DNA of 64,000 nucleotides from Ulva prolifera (lineage: Eukaryota > Chlorophyta > Ulvophyceae > Ulvales > Ulvaceae). The stretch spans positions 3,205,981 through 3,269,980 of the forward strand of contig CM041203.1 in NCBI GenBank assembly GCA_023078555.1, given 5' to 3'. A model generated the notes under the pieces. That model worked only from the letters and a program-made list of their open reading frames with translations. It was not told the DNA's origin and made no database searches. Below, in pieces: positions 35,837 to 48,417 of this stretch. Position numbers and translations under genes: made by a program. The stretch's first letter is position 1; the number at the start of each line of letters is the position of its first letter.

Positions 35837-37311
35837 ATGTCACCGACTAAATGCGTAATTCTGATCGCGGCGCTACTGCATATCGCATTCTCGCAAGCCG
35901 GGGCGTCGCCTGGAGACCGAGATCCACTGTATCGCGGGTGTGTACATACATGTGGAACCGCAACAGGCTGTGCCACACTCTCCAGTGTCGGAGAACCGGC
36001 AGTGCACGGGCTCTGCCCTCTGCCATTATGCCGTAGGTTAGGCCCATTCATTTTGCGAGCATTTAGATGGGACTGTTTGGTAAGTCTCTGCTTCCTGCTG
36101 TTACACTCTCCGAACTATCATGGTCCATTGGCACGATAATGACCACCAATGCAGGGGGACTGCAGATATCACTGTATGCATGCGTTGGAAACCTCGAGGA
36201 AATCCCAGGGGTTACTTGCACGGAAGTATCATGGCAAATGGCCTTTCGTTCGGGTGATTGGCATGCAAGAAGCGTTCTCGGTCATGATGTCCCTGGGAAA
36301 CCTGGCTCAGCACTTAATTGGAACAGCTCGCTTTGTCAGGGGCAGCCAGATGCAGGTGTGCTCACAGCCTTTCATATAAGACGATGCCTGTTCCATGACC
36401 ATGCAACTCAGCATTACTAAAAGTGAGGGACTGCATGTGCGTTGGCACAAGCACACGCTCCAAGCACAACCCTCAAAATGTGAGAAGCTGCTGTAGGGAG
36501 CACGGCACTACACAGCTGCATGGATGGCATACATTGGGGTATCTGTTTGGACTTGGGTAGCCAGCGCTGTCTTCCACGCACGAGATACCCCACTTACTGA
36601 GAGGCTGGATTATATGGCCGCTTTTGCAACTGTCGTCACAGGTTTTGCGGTGTCTGTCATACGATGCTTTGGCATGTCAAGGTATTGCTCCACACAGCCA
36701 CACGAGCTCGTCACTGATCTTCTACTGACACGCACTGCCAGTGACAGCTCGAGCGGATATGTGCTTGGCATCATAGCATATTGACAGATTCGTGAAGAAA
36801 GGTTTACACAAGGCGTCAGTGTGATGCAGGCGTTTGTGGCAACTCGTCACAGGAGCTGCCTTTTCCATGATCTGGGGAGGTCACATGTACTACATGCTTC
36901 TAATCAAATTTGATTATGGTTGGAACATGCAGCTGTGCGTTGGACTTGGCTTGACACAAGCCATGCTGTGGATCGCATGGTCACAAATCTCGAGACATCC
37001 AGGAAGGTGCGCTCTGACGCTCTGACGAAGCCGCACGAATCCATGCATGATTGCCTACCAGCAACTTGCACCTTCTGAAAAGCATTCGTCAGTGAGTGCA
37101 GTGGTGTTGCAGGACATTGCTGCTCACGTTCGTTTTGGCAGTCAACGGTGCCATGTTGTTTGAATTGCTGGATTTCGAGCCGATCTTTGGGCTGTTTGAT
37201 GCTCATGGCATCTGGCATGCCCTGACGATTATCATCACCCCACTCTGGTATCAGTTTTTGATCATTGACACAACACACCTGGCCCAGACTAGTGCAAGCA
37301 AGGCACAGTGA
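35837..37311 (+). CDS. PGAP3: PGAP3/PER1 GPI-anchor lipid-remodelling protein (CREST superfamily)
   Basis: Membrane protein needed to remove the sn-2 acyl chain of GPI anchors in the ER/Golgi. Exon 1 gives a signal peptide (MSPTKCVILIAALLHIAF...SQAG) and the luminal Cys-rich start (GDRDPLYRGCVHTC). A middle exon restores WDCLGDCRYHCMH and KYHGKWPFVRVIGMQEAFSV, a family hallmark. Membrane segments follow, with AYIGVSVWTWVASAVFHARD and TPLTERLDYMAAFATVV, then WGGHMYYMLLIKFDYGWNM and a last segment with FDAHGIWHALTI. The conserved Ser, His and Asp residues of the CREST hydrolase site (S-x-x-FH, ERLDY, DAHGIWH) are all visible. The exact borders of the small exons near 36,000-36,150 and 36,370-36,520 were not fixed. 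Convergent with the ankyrin gene, stops about 135 bp apart. Confidence 0.9.
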
Positions 37312-37446
37312 ATGCTGACTCAGCCAGATGCATGAAACTGGCACAGCAACCACGGACTTGCAGGTGAGCCCCGAAGAAAGTCAACTCTGGAAGCCATGAT
37401 TCCATGACTTCCACTTGTGTGGACATATCCGAAAGCAGCTCTAAAG

Positions 37447-38028
37447 TTATTTGAGTTGAACACCCTCTAGACCCTCGGCAACACGGTCAGCTGGATCATC
37501 GCTGCCCTGTTCATCTGCCTCCATGCCTGCAGGGCCATGATCTCCACCGCGTCCTGTATCAGTAGCTGCGTCCATCAAGGCAGTATCGCCTTGCGTGGCA
37601 GAGTGCTGCTGGAAGATCTTGCAGACTGCATCATTGTCAAGTGCACTGTCAATCGGGGCCTGGCCCGCTGTGTTCAAGGCGGCCGGGTTGGCCCCATGTG
37701 CTAGCAACATCTCAACCATTGGTGCGCTGCCTGATACACATGCCCAGTGAAGTGCTGTGTTGCCTGATCCATTCTTGATCTCAGTGTTGGCCCCTGCCTG
37801 TAGCAAAGTTTTTGCGATCGAGATGTACGCGTTTGCAGCTGCCATGTGCAAAGCTGTGCGGCCGTCCTCATCTTGTGCATCGACCTTAGCTGCATTGTTC
37901 AAAGCCTCGTGTACATCATCTTCGTCACCGTAGCGTGCACCTTCGATCATGTAGTCACTCCATAGCTTGATCAGTTCTTCAGCAGTGTACCGTGGCTGTG
38001 GGGTGTTTTCGTCCACTGGGTCCGCCAT
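37447..38028 (-). CDS. Small ankyrin-repeat protein, YAR1-like
   Basis: A single-exon frame of 193 residues from the ATG at 38,028 (MADPVDENTPQPRYTAEEL). After a helical lead (IKLWSDYMIEGARYGDEDDV) come ankyrin repeats: VDAQDEDGRTALHMAAANAY, IKNGSGNTALHWACVSGS, and LLAHGANPAALNTAGQAPID. An acidic tail follows (ATDTGRGGDHGPAG, then GSDDPADRVAEG). Size and layout resemble yeast Yar1 and its plant relatives; Yar1 is a chaperone for ribosomal protein uS3. That function is only an inference from layout. The frame continues upstream of the ATG to 38,211 without an ATG start, so an upstream exon is possible. Confidence 0.82.
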   Translation of the reverse strand: MADPVDENTPQPRYTAEELIKLWSDYMIEGARYGDEDDVHEALNNAAKVDAQDEDGRTALHMAAANAYISIAKTLLQAGANTEIKNGSGNTALHWACVSGSAPMVEMLLAHGANPAALNTAGQAPIDSALDNDAVCKIFQQHSATQGDTALMDAATDTGRGGDHGPAGMEADEQGSDDPADRVAEGLEGVQLK

Positions 38029-39633
38029 GTCACCTGCGCAAGAGCGTGACGCAACATCATGGCGAAAATTTTCTAAGATTTGGTTTGATGTGACGCCACG
38101 AAGGCGTGATCGCAACGATCCATGCCCTGCTGCCGTCAGTACTGGTCTGAACACTGGTAGAGGCGAAACTCCACAAATCAGGTTGCGTGCAGCGTAGGCT
38201 TGCAAACACACCTAAAAAGCTGGCTCCAAGATGACCCTGGTCGTTACCGCATGTCCTGGGAAGCGAGACCAGCTCCCGACTGCAGCTCTGTACATGCGGA
38301 TGTGGGAGCCAGTGTATTTCGAGACCTCAATGGCCTGGGAGCACTGCGCAAGCGAAACACACTCACTGAACGGTGTTGAAGCAGCGCATGATTTGCCGGT
38401 ATCTGGCGTCTGTCTACCTGAGCAATAATTCCGGTGTGTGTTGATGGCGACTGGCGAGTGCTCGTGCGCAACGTATGCGGGATTGCTGCCAGCGGTCCGG
38501 GCGTGCCCGCTCGTACAAAACTGTGAGAAAATCTGCGATCTTATGTTGATGGACGGTACTCGTATGGACAGTGATGCCAGTGATTCTCGAGGAATTTACA
38601 GGAGCGCCGCTGCAGCGCGCTGTTTGTTCTGCATGCATGCACGTCAATGATCATGTTAGCCATGTTGCGCAGCCCACATCCACATTAGACGTAGTTGCCG
38701 CTTGTTTCAGGCTGGAATTTGATAAATGTAAACAGCCCCTGCCACGAGCTGTTGAATTGCGTGTAAGCAGATTGATGTTGGGTTGGCGCACGCAGGTGTG
38801 ACAAGCACTGAGGCAGAGTGGCAGGTAGCTACCGCAGTAACCACCCGCACCAGCACAACGTGCGTTTTGTCAGCGAATTTGTGTCAACAACGATTAGTGC
38901 CTTTGTGAACCAATTTCGAACTTGGGAACTTCCACTTGAGCTCCTTGCCAATAGGATTTCACCTCTCATTGTACGCTGATGTATAGAAGTGGTTGGAATA
39001 TCTCGACTTGCATGTCCAGTATTGGCAGACAAGTTTTAGCTCCAATGAACTGTCGAAGGGCATACACATTCAAGCAGGAACGTGATGCACAAACACAGTT
39101 CTCACACGCTTCGCCAGTGAATATCGATGCACAATGGAAGTAAACATGATAATATTTGGCTAGATCATCTGCCACACACTTGCAGCATCTGAACAGGCGA
39201 AATATCTGATCATTATTTCTTTCATTTATTTGAGCCACTGCAGTCATGCACATGAAAACATCAGATTTTTCCAATGCAACACCACAGGCCAAACATCATT
39301 GTCCGGATATCTTGTGATCTCATTCCACACAGGTCATCTGGTTTGTCGGAAATATGATGTTGGTTTGCGCTTACAGAAGACTGGCTTTCCTACAGGCCTA
39401 TCAACTGTACAGCTATGTATTCGGTCCACCTCCTGTTCATACTGGCGCAGTGCGATGCCAGGCATTCGTTTTCGTGTTGAACATCTGACTCTTATGACCC
39501 AATGATTCAGTGTGACCAAATCCCCAGAAAACCCTGACCTGGCAGGCCGAATGTCCTCCCGCTCCAAGACTGTGCCCCAGCTTGGCATCACATCATCATG
39601 AGACGCTGCGTGCGGCATCTGTATGTCTGCATA
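38029..39633. other. No gene recognised
   Basis: Intergenic by default, between the ankyrin gene and the end of the PAQR-like gene. Both are on the minus strand. Open frames of 60-108 codons (for example minus 38,966-39,292 and 39,334-39,618) show no known domain. The first few hundred bases should be the ankyrin-gene promoter. Confidence 0.45.
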
Positions 39634-41344
39634 TCATACACAAAACGATGCATCATTCATCAGATGGGCCAAGTGAACCAGTGTGGCCATAGACGAGGCA
39701 TAGTGCAGGAAGTGGTGATCTTGTAGACCAGGCCATCGCTGATGACCTTTGTTCCTGCAGCAGCACCAGGGTTATGTTGTGGAAGCTTTTCTGCACACTG
39801 CACTGACAGCATGCCACCACTCAGGAGGCACGCAATCTACTATGTATGATATACCGCAACATCCCTTACAGTACATGACCACTCGGTAGAGTTGACTGGA
39901 ATGCCAAACACCAGAGATGGTACTCGACACGGAATAAGTCTAAGCCTTTGGTAATCTCATGGCGGCCGGCCTAAACCGGAAGCAGTATACCCCAGCTCGC
40001 ATAGAGAACGCATTTATACACTCAGATATTGCTGACCGGGGTCGAGCATGGGCGCAGTCCATGAAACGCAGCCGCATACCTAAGAAAAAAGAAAGCGCCA
40101 ATGCTGTATAAAACCACCTCTGCTGCCATGTTCACGGAATGGACTTTCCAGAAGTTTGTGGCGTATATGTACATCACTCCAGCTCCAAAGGATAGGGTTC
40201 TCAACGCTGGTCTCAAGAACGCAGCAATGACCATGGCTAATGCAGTCAAGGCAAGGTGATGCACCGAGTCATTAGGAAATCTGACCTTCAAAAATTCCAG
40301 GATATAACATCAGTATTCGTTGTGCTACCACAATCCTGCTCTCAGAGGCCTTGCACAGACATAAGACAGTCCTCACACAAGAGTGATACCGCATGCCAGA
40401 GATCACAGCGCACCAAAATTGTCGAGATCGGGGTTCCCATCACTAAACAGACAATGCCCAGATGATCCAGCTTTTCAAGGTATATGTCGTCAGGATATAC
40501 ATGAGTCAGTGCTGACAGGAAATGCATTGCACAAGAGCAGAAGCAGAAAACAGCAATGCCATGGCCTCTGGCTTGGGCACTGCATGGGTCTGCAAAAAGC
40601 TGGCATAACCTATATGGAACAGGGTGTTGAAGTGACGGCATGCCCTCGCCGCGCACCGAGCAGCGGTTTGTGGTGGCGAAAACCCAGCAAGTAGAAGCAC
40701 TGCATACCCAACAAACAAGAAGAGCAGGCCGGGTAGAAAATGAGACCACACGTTAACTCTCTCATATTTGTCACAAATTGTACCTGCAGGCGCGCCTTGC
40801 TGTCGAGACTACGTCGAGAATACCGGCGAGGCTAGCAGCCGGCGAGCCAGCACTGCAGAATGTGCACTGGGTGCACAGGACACGGTACACAGGTTCGATA
40901 TGATGGAATAATAAGAAAACGCCAGAGTGAATCACTTGCACGGTATGCATTCCAAGATCAAAGCAGCTGATCGCTGTTCACGCGAAACACGGTACACAAG
41001 GCCCGGCAAAGGAGCGGCAGGCACAGACCCTGCACAGTCCCCACAACGCGTAGGTGCGTTGACCTCCGGACAAGGAAAAACAAAATTTCAAAATGAGGAA
41101 GCTCTGACGCACAATGCCACCAGCTGCAGTGCGGAAAAGTGCCAGCAGGAGATCCCGGCGACCTGAACGTCAAAGGCCATCCGTCCGCGTCGTAAGCGAT
41201 CACCACGGCATCTCTGGTTGAAACTTGAGGCTTACGTTGCTGAAGCGGGATCGCTTTTCGGTCATCTTGTTGTGCTTTTCTGTCCATGCGCCTTGGAATG
41301 GGATCCATTTCCGGCGCGTGACCCTCCGCTGCTGGCAGAGTCAT
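39634..41344 (-). CDS. PAQR/haemolysin-III-like seven-transmembrane protein
   Basis: Predicted integral membrane protein of the HlyIII/PAQR group. An N-terminal cytoplasmic exon probably starts at the ATG at 41,344 (MTLPAAEGHAPEMDPIPRRM) with VVIAYDADGWPLTF. A following exon (about 40,640-40,770) has the classic entry to TM1, YERVNVWSHFLPGLLFLFVG. The next has FLSALTHVYPDD, then LEKLDHLGIVCLVMGTPIS, which matches the S-A-L-x-H ... D-H-x-G motif. A further exon (about 40,090-40,250) carries hydrophobic segments and VNMAAEVVLYSIGAFFFLRY. The last exon (about 39,634-39,735) ends RWPGLQDHHFLHYASSMATL and VHLAHLMNDASFCV, which supplies the C-terminal His residues. These Ser/Asp/His positions form the metal site of the superfamily. 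Exon joins near the N-terminus are uncertain. Ligand or lipid substrate is unknown. Confidence 0.75.
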
Positions 41345-44300
41345 GTCAACTGCTGGCTACAACATCATACGAAGCGAGCCTATATACGAACCATGTTTAG
41401 CCAGCTGCCTGATGTCAAACTGGTTCAGGTATGTGTCATTTTGCGATTGCCTTGTCATCAACAGCCCGCACTACCACCCCATGTGGCGGATACCTGCACC
41501 TGTCTCCTGCTGTACATTATGAGGACGTGCAATGACGAGCATGTAGATCAATACATTTCACAGCTCATGTAGGCAATGAAACCAAACATGCAGGATGGCT
41601 GCGTAGGGAATTCCTTCTGGTCCTTGATTCGACGGCGTGGCCCTGGAGGGCCCTGCGCATTCTCTCCCGCCCAGGAAGCCACCACACCACCCAACCTCGG
41701 TAACAGTCGTATCGCGAGCATGCGCTAACGCCCAATCTCGACAACAGTCAAATCGCGATTGTCAACATAGTACGGGGGAGCCCATCTATCATGAGGAAAA
41801 CCAACATTGCTTGCACAGTCGAGACATTTGATACATCGCGGTGCCTCCGACGGCGTTACCGGGCCTGTCCATCGAGGTATACCTTCGAGACATGCAATTC
41901 AAACCTTGGCCGTTTAAATCCGTAGCTTTGGGTAGGCGTCGCTGGGCTCCTGATACATGCAAGGTGCTGCTGCAGCTTGTTTTCGTTTTGAGGATGTCAA
42001 CACACTGGCGCATTTGTGCTCGTTGAAGAACAAGGGGGGAAAACTGCAGACAATATTAGCACAAACAAGTGCGCATAAAAAACGCAACGCTGATCCAAAT
42101 GCAGCCGCACAACACCCAGGCCACTCGAGTGACAGCAAGCAAAGCGCTGCAGAGTGCCGGGCTGGTCGAGGCACACTAACAAAATTGCTGCAAAGGCAGG
42201 CAAAACAGCAACCAACACTGGTCCACCCTGAGTAGGTAGGAATTCTAGGCGTTCTGGTGCAAACCGTTGTGGTTGCAAATCTTGATCAACGGTAAGAACA
42301 AGATGCATTGATTAAAGCAACGGTAACTCATCAAGGCGGGAGGAAAAGCTTCTTGAACGGAACGTTCAGCTGCGGTCGAAGGGCTGTGTAGCAAACAGTA
42401 GTAACGTACTGTGCGGAGTACAGAAGTTCGTTGTGGACGCCCTGCACACACCCTATCTGCCTCGATGAAAATGCAGGGACAAAAGGTACCTTTTGATGTC
42501 GCAGACCTGATGGGATGGGCTTTCGAGCAACATTGTCGATCAAGAGTCGTCCAGTCGACCGTACGAAGATAGGTTGACTTGTGATGTGATATGAATTTGA
42601 CTTCCCGTGTTTCTGTCGCTGATTTCAGGATCGCATACCGAACCTCATCGAGACTGCATGTTAGCCAGGGTGGCGTGTTGGATTCCTAGGCGTGAGAATA
42701 TTGGGGGGTGCAGGGCTTTGGCGCCAGACATTCAGATTTACTTTACTTTACACTTGGACCAGCATGCACTGCATGCCTGGCCTTCACAGCCAGATGAACG
42801 GTGATACACATAGGAACACATGACAAAATTGGGCATTTCCTTGGTTCCGCAAGCGACTCGGCCGGGGCATCTCTGAGGACGGGCAAACCATAAACACATG
42901 CACGCTCTCCATGAACAGGTGCACTCTCTGCAGCGGCATAATGCGCATGACGGCCAAACCAGACCACACTGAACATCCTCCCCGCCCCCTCAGTAATCAC
43001 CCACGTAGTGTCAACTGCCAAAGGATCCGAATCACCCCCTGCACACCTGCGATGCGACATCCAACAGCAGTCCGGCACACTAACGCCTCCGGATGCATAG
43101 CCCACATGTCTCCGCCCCCATGCCCCCCTCCGCATAACGTTCAGGGATTTTGCATCACAGCATAGGTATACAGGCGATGCGCTCATGGGCGCACGTCGAT
43201 GAGTACACACCGGGCCGGAGGCAAACAAGAGACAGCCCCCCTTGGAAAGAGAAGGACGCGCCCCACACCCCTGGACTGATCCTGCACCGGTGTGCTCCGC
43301 ACTGGGAGCCGGCCTCGCGGGCGGGCCAGGCGCTTCCAGCTTGCACCATCGTGTGCATGGGTGTTTGCGTCCTGCGGCGGCAGCTGTCGGCTACATTGTG
43401 CGCTGGATTGGAAGGCATCGGCTCACCTGACTGCAGCACAGCGCGCCAGCATGCCCATAACCAACTCCGCAGGAGTCAAACGTCACATGAAGGCAGCCAG
43501 GTGGAGGCATATCTGCACCACCGGCAACTACAGCTCTGCCAAATCGGTGCATCAACTTGCTGTGGGATGATGTGCCGGCAGTGCTCGGCGGACCGGAGGA
43601 CGCTGGGATACTCTCTACTGCGGATGTGTTGCTCTCAAGTATTGGTTGGCAACAGCAGCATTTGTGACATTCAGTTGCGGCACAACCAGCTGCAACAGCA
43701 TCCAGGCCAGGGCCGCACACAACACCAAGAATGGACCACACCTAAAAGGGCCGGTAGCACCAGCATACTCAACAACAGTAACAGTCACAAGCAATACACC
43801 CGCCCGAAGGCATTAATAGAGGGTGTTGCTGAGTTGGAAGGGTGGACAAGGAGCAAGTGGATGCTGATGTGCACATGGCTACATGCACCAGGCTCACGGC
43901 GTGCAATTGCAAGGCGGAGTCACAGCCCGGTGTCTGTCTGGATGAGGCCCAATCCCCCAGCTGCCTCCGCCCAATCGGCATCTCGTTAGCCAGGCGGCTC
44001 CTTCATCTGCTGGGACTGCAAGGCCAGACAGGATCGCCGTTCCGGCGGGGTGTATCCTCAGTGGAGGAGCCGCTTCGTGGCAGCGCTTGTATTCAGTCGC
44101 TGTGAGTTTTCGAAGTTATTCATGTTGACTTTCAAGATTCCAAAAGTCGAAATTTTTCTGGGTGTTTTGCCGTGCCATGGTCGGTGGCCATGTAAGATTT
44201 TTTTTGAACTCCATCATGCAGCAAAACAATCGATCATACATTCAATCACTAGCACCTTGCAGGCTGCTCATTGCACCTTTCTGACACAATCCAAGGCATT

Positions 44301-44422
44301 AAAAAAGAATCGGTCTTTTGGATCATAGCGCGCATGCATGTGCTGACTGTTCAGCATGCATCATTCCGGCGGCCTGTAAATCCTGCGGGGGCCCTACGCT
44401 TGCATGTCGTCCGCGGCTTCAG
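41345..44422. other. Large region without a recognised gene
   Basis: Long spacer upstream of MSH4. The longest frame (plus, 43,150-43,989, about 280 codons) begins with a TTG, not an ATG. It has no recognisable domain and a Gln/Ser-rich composition. Its minus-strand complement is also largely open around 43,391-43,741. Both could be compositional. Promoters of the PAQR-like gene (left end) and MSH4 (right end) must lie here. Confidence 0.4.
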
Positions 44423-47400
44423 ATGGTATCTGAGCGGCGCGCTGATACATCACCAACAGCAAAGCTGTTTGCCTTCAATGTCGCTTCACCTGGCGCGATA
44501 TTCAACAGCGCACAATCAGTATGGACAGAAATTCTCAAACGGTTGTCGCTTGCATCACAAATCGTGGCGGTGTGTGTTTTCGATGAGCTGGCTCCACATG
44601 CCCGCAATCACGGGTTTGTTTGTGGTACACATGAAGTCCAGTACTGCTCGTGCTGCGCATCAGCCGAGGCGATGTTTGGCAGTCAAGCATACAAGAACGC
44701 CCTGATCTCATTTGTCAAATGCTCGAGGTAATTTAATCTCGAGTTCTTGCAGGAGAGGCCGGCATAGCGTGCCTGTCCGTGTCGCAACTGAAGCTTGTGA
44801 CATGCCAAATCATCGACACCACTGTTGGATATCGACATGTGCGCTCACACATCACGAGATTTGAGCCATCTACGATCATTCTCTTGGAAACTCGCCATGC
44901 AGACGTTGAATGCTTCAACAGGAGCGTCGCGGAAGCCTGCGACTCTCAGGCATGCGCTGTCGTCCATGTCAATCGAAGATGCTTCGATGACACGCGTGCG
45001 TTTGAACTAATTGCTGAACACAGCTCAGTAGGATGTAACGATTGCGACTTGAGTTCCTCAAATTACCTGGCCGTTGGTGCATCAGGTGCTCCCTTCGACT
45101 CACACCTTTGGCGTGCACCCCACTCCTGGCAAATTGATTATCTTGAAACAGAGACTCGTGACAGGAGCCGTTTTGCGATGGATCAAGGAGTCTGGGCACG
45201 AAAGTGGACTGCAAGTGGTCCCTCGCAGTCTAACTGTTGCCTTTGAGAACCCATCAACATTTTGCCAGCTAGACGCAAACACAGCGTTGGCACTGGCAGT
45301 CGTAGGAGATAAACGAGACACTCATGCAAGATGGAATCTGCACCAGTCCATATCTTTCTTCATGAAGACCCAGGCTGGGCGGCGACTCTTGCGCGCATCA
45401 CTTCTGCAGTGTCTTGTGGATGCCCCAACAATCTTGGCAAGGCAGACGGCAATAGGGGAGCTAGTGGCTCATCCACCCGTGCAGGAGCGAGTACAGTCGT
45501 TCCTGGCTGATGTGCCTGCAGGCATACACAAGTGCCTGCCCATGCTCGCCCAGTTGGCTGGATCCAACGCCTGTGTACGAGCAGCATCCCCAGGAAGCAT
45601 CGTGCAGGCAGTGCTTCAAATACGGCAAATGTTGATAGCTATTCAGGCACGCAGTTGCCGCTGCAGGCTCTTGTGGTCCAGATGGCTACATGCTTTGCGT
45701 TGACCACTACTGACACCTGTGGCTCAGATTTATGCAATGACAGCACTTTGCCACATCCCTGGATGACAGCAACTCCTGTAATGCGAGCCATGATGCACAG
45801 GCTCCCGCAAGCAGTTTGGACCCATGCAAAAGCTTGCTGCTGACTGGAATCCGAGCCGCGCTATTGAAGCCAGAGCTGCAGCAGCTGTTGGAGACAATCA
45901 ACACCATCGTTGATGATGGCTGGGAAGCTGGAAAGTCACTCAATCAAGTCCAGACTTGCTACTGCATCAAGCCTGGCGTGAATAAATTTCTTGATGCAGC
46001 CAGGGATAGGTTTAATCAGCTCACCGAAGATTTACAAAATCAGGTGCGTGTAGCACCTCTAACGCAAACAATTCAAGCATGATGACTGTGGTGATGCTGC
46101 ATGGCTACAATTGATCTTGAATCATATCTGTGCAGAAAGAGTCTTTCGAAGCGGGCTTAGATGGACACCCTCCGTCGCGGCTTGCATACACACGCAGCCA
46201 TGGATGGCACCTGGTGTTCAAGCGCACAGACTTGGAACGCAGCGTTGGCCAGTGTCCGGCACACAAGAAGCATCGAGGAACATCAGGCTTCTCTTCCGTG
46301 GGTGCGTCAGCACCGCTCTCTGATGCTCACGCTATCTCGCGCTACTCTGCGGCTTCCTGGATGCGGGCAAAGGCCGACCACAGGTGGCATGATCATCAAC
46401 AAGGTGGACATGAGCAGGGCACGATGAAGCGCTACCCAAGGGACACTGGCGACTTCACACTCATAAGAAGAGCATCTTGTGCATGACAAATGAGCTTGCT
46501 GAATGGAATGCAAGCATCAAACGCTCTGTGGACGACTGCTCTGTGCTTGCATCTCAGATCCTGGCTGGACTGCAAGCAAATATTGAACAGTGCCGCAGCA
46601 ATCTGGTGCAAGCTCTGGACTCCATTGCACTGCTAGACTTCCTCAGCGGCTACGTGGCGTACATGCACTCACATGACGAGATTGCCACGTACAGTAAACC
46701 TGTCCTGAGTGCCAATGCAGGTGTACAGCAGAATCCTCCCTCGATGGTCTGCAAAACTTGAATGCCGACATTCACATTTGACGCGACTCACTTCTGCGAT
46801 GGAGTGTAGGTGTGCTACACATTGAACATGGCTATCATCCAATGCATGGCAGCAAAGATCCCCTGACACGGCAGAGGATTACGATGCGTGCGAATGGAAC
46901 AAGTTTGTCCAAATTTCAGACCTTCAGCCTTCTTTTAGGCGCAAACTCAAGTGGGAAAAGCACGTATCTTGCCCAGGGTACGCTTGGACCATGGTGTAAG
47001 ATATCTCACAGATCACTCCAACTACACCTAAAGCCATGCACATTTTTGGGCCCAGTGCATGATCGCCTGTTTCATGTTGAGTGCCGGTGTTGGTGCAGTG
47101 GGCGTACTGTGCATATTGGCTCAAGCAGGTCTGTGGGTACCTGCAAAGGCAATGCTAATCTGTCCATTCCGCAGCATTGTGTCACATATCACTCCTCAGA
47201 AACAGTCGTATAGCAGCACCAGTAGCATGCTGCTTGAGGCGGAGGTGTGATGCTATCACATCGTGTTCCGATGCTGTCTGAGCTCTGTACCGCAATGCCA
47301 AATGTACAAGTGGACATGTTAAAAAATGTGGACACATGATCCATAACAGTAACGTGTATACAGAGCATATCGTATCTCTTGAAGCAGATTGCGGAATGTC

Positions 47401-48417
47401 CAGGACCATCTCTTGCCCTGGTAGACGAATTGGCAACGTCAACAAACTCCACAGATGGCATGGCGATTGCTTGGGCTGTTGCAGAGAAGCTTATATCTCT
47501 GGAAGCCAGCACTGTATTTGCCACGCACTATGTTGAGCTTGATCGTCTCCGTAGCACTTATCCTGTGGCCAAGACCAATCATATGGCTTGTGAGGACAAG
47601 GTGCCCTGCCCAAACTCAGGAGCTTCATCCGACACATAAAGTGACAATGATGCATATGCTGAACTGAAATGTTCTGATGCAGACAGGAGTGTGTGTCGAT
47701 ATTTCCCCCTAGCAAGTCCCGATCTTGTGCAGCGTTGATCTATTGATTTGCTAAACATTTCAGAGATGTGGGTCCTCTCAGGCACCTGTTTGCTGCATCT
47801 TTGTGAGCACGATGAATTCAGCTATGACATCATGCATAAACGGTTGCTGCAGGGAGCGCAGTATGTGCAGACATATGAGTGCGTATCAGGGGCGTGCAGA
47901 CAGACCGCATATGGGATTTCCCTTGCAGATAAGGCAAGTGCTGACTGATGTCCTTTTCCTGACAGCCATTCCTTTCTTCTTGCCAGATTGTTGTGTGTAC
48001 TGTATAAAGTGGAAAAAGCTTGCACCTCATGCTTACAACTCAAGCTAGAAGCATCTATGGTATCTGATCGTTGTCCGACCTGTGAACAGAAAGGCTTGAG
48101 AAAATCTTACGTTATATGTGGTCAAGCAAGGTACCCAACATACTGCGTCAAGAAGGGACAGCCTTCCTGTGCAGGCTTGCATTCCAAGTGTAGTGGTTCA
48201 GCATGCTCACGTCCTTGCTGCCCAACTAAAAAAGGCGGAGCTGACGTGCTTTCCCGCCGTTCCTCAGGTGAGGGCACAAGCTGAAGTATTGGAACGAATG
48301 CATACCCTAATAATCAGGCACACTCTCTGCCCCGCTCATGAAGCAAACATAGATTACGTCTCAGAAGAATGGAAGAGTATTGTCAAACTCGTAGAGGCAG
48401 CTGAGGCGGAACCTTAG
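44423..48417 (+). CDS. MSH4: Meiotic MutS homologue MSH4
   Basis: MutS-family ATPase that with MSH5 stabilises meiotic crossover intermediates. Clear exons: 44,423-44,624, 44,753-45,085, 45,165-45,646, 45,744-46,043, one from 46,136, further exons to 47,610, one near 47,850-47,935, and the last, 48,268-48,417. Domain II has AGIACLSVSQLKLVTCQIID and RFEPSTIILLETRHA. The lever/core has FFMKTQAGRRLLRASLLQCL and DAPTILARQTAIGELVAHPP. The clamp has CYCIKPGVNKFLDAARDRF and RSHGWHLVFKRTDL. The ATPase has Walker A as GANSSGKSTYLAQ and QSYSSTSSMLLEAE at the position of NSSTFMxEM. Walker B is SLALVDELATSTNSTDG, followed by STVFATHYVELDRL. The D-loop reads ELATSTNS where relatives have ELGRGTNT, so the ATPase is diverged. 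The start Met is the first in-frame ATG; upstream exons cannot be excluded. Confidence 0.88.

Noticed and set aside
43150-43989. 280-codon plus ORF as a gene
   Set aside because: It begins at TTG, its composition is Gln/Ser-rich without a domain, and the complement is also open.
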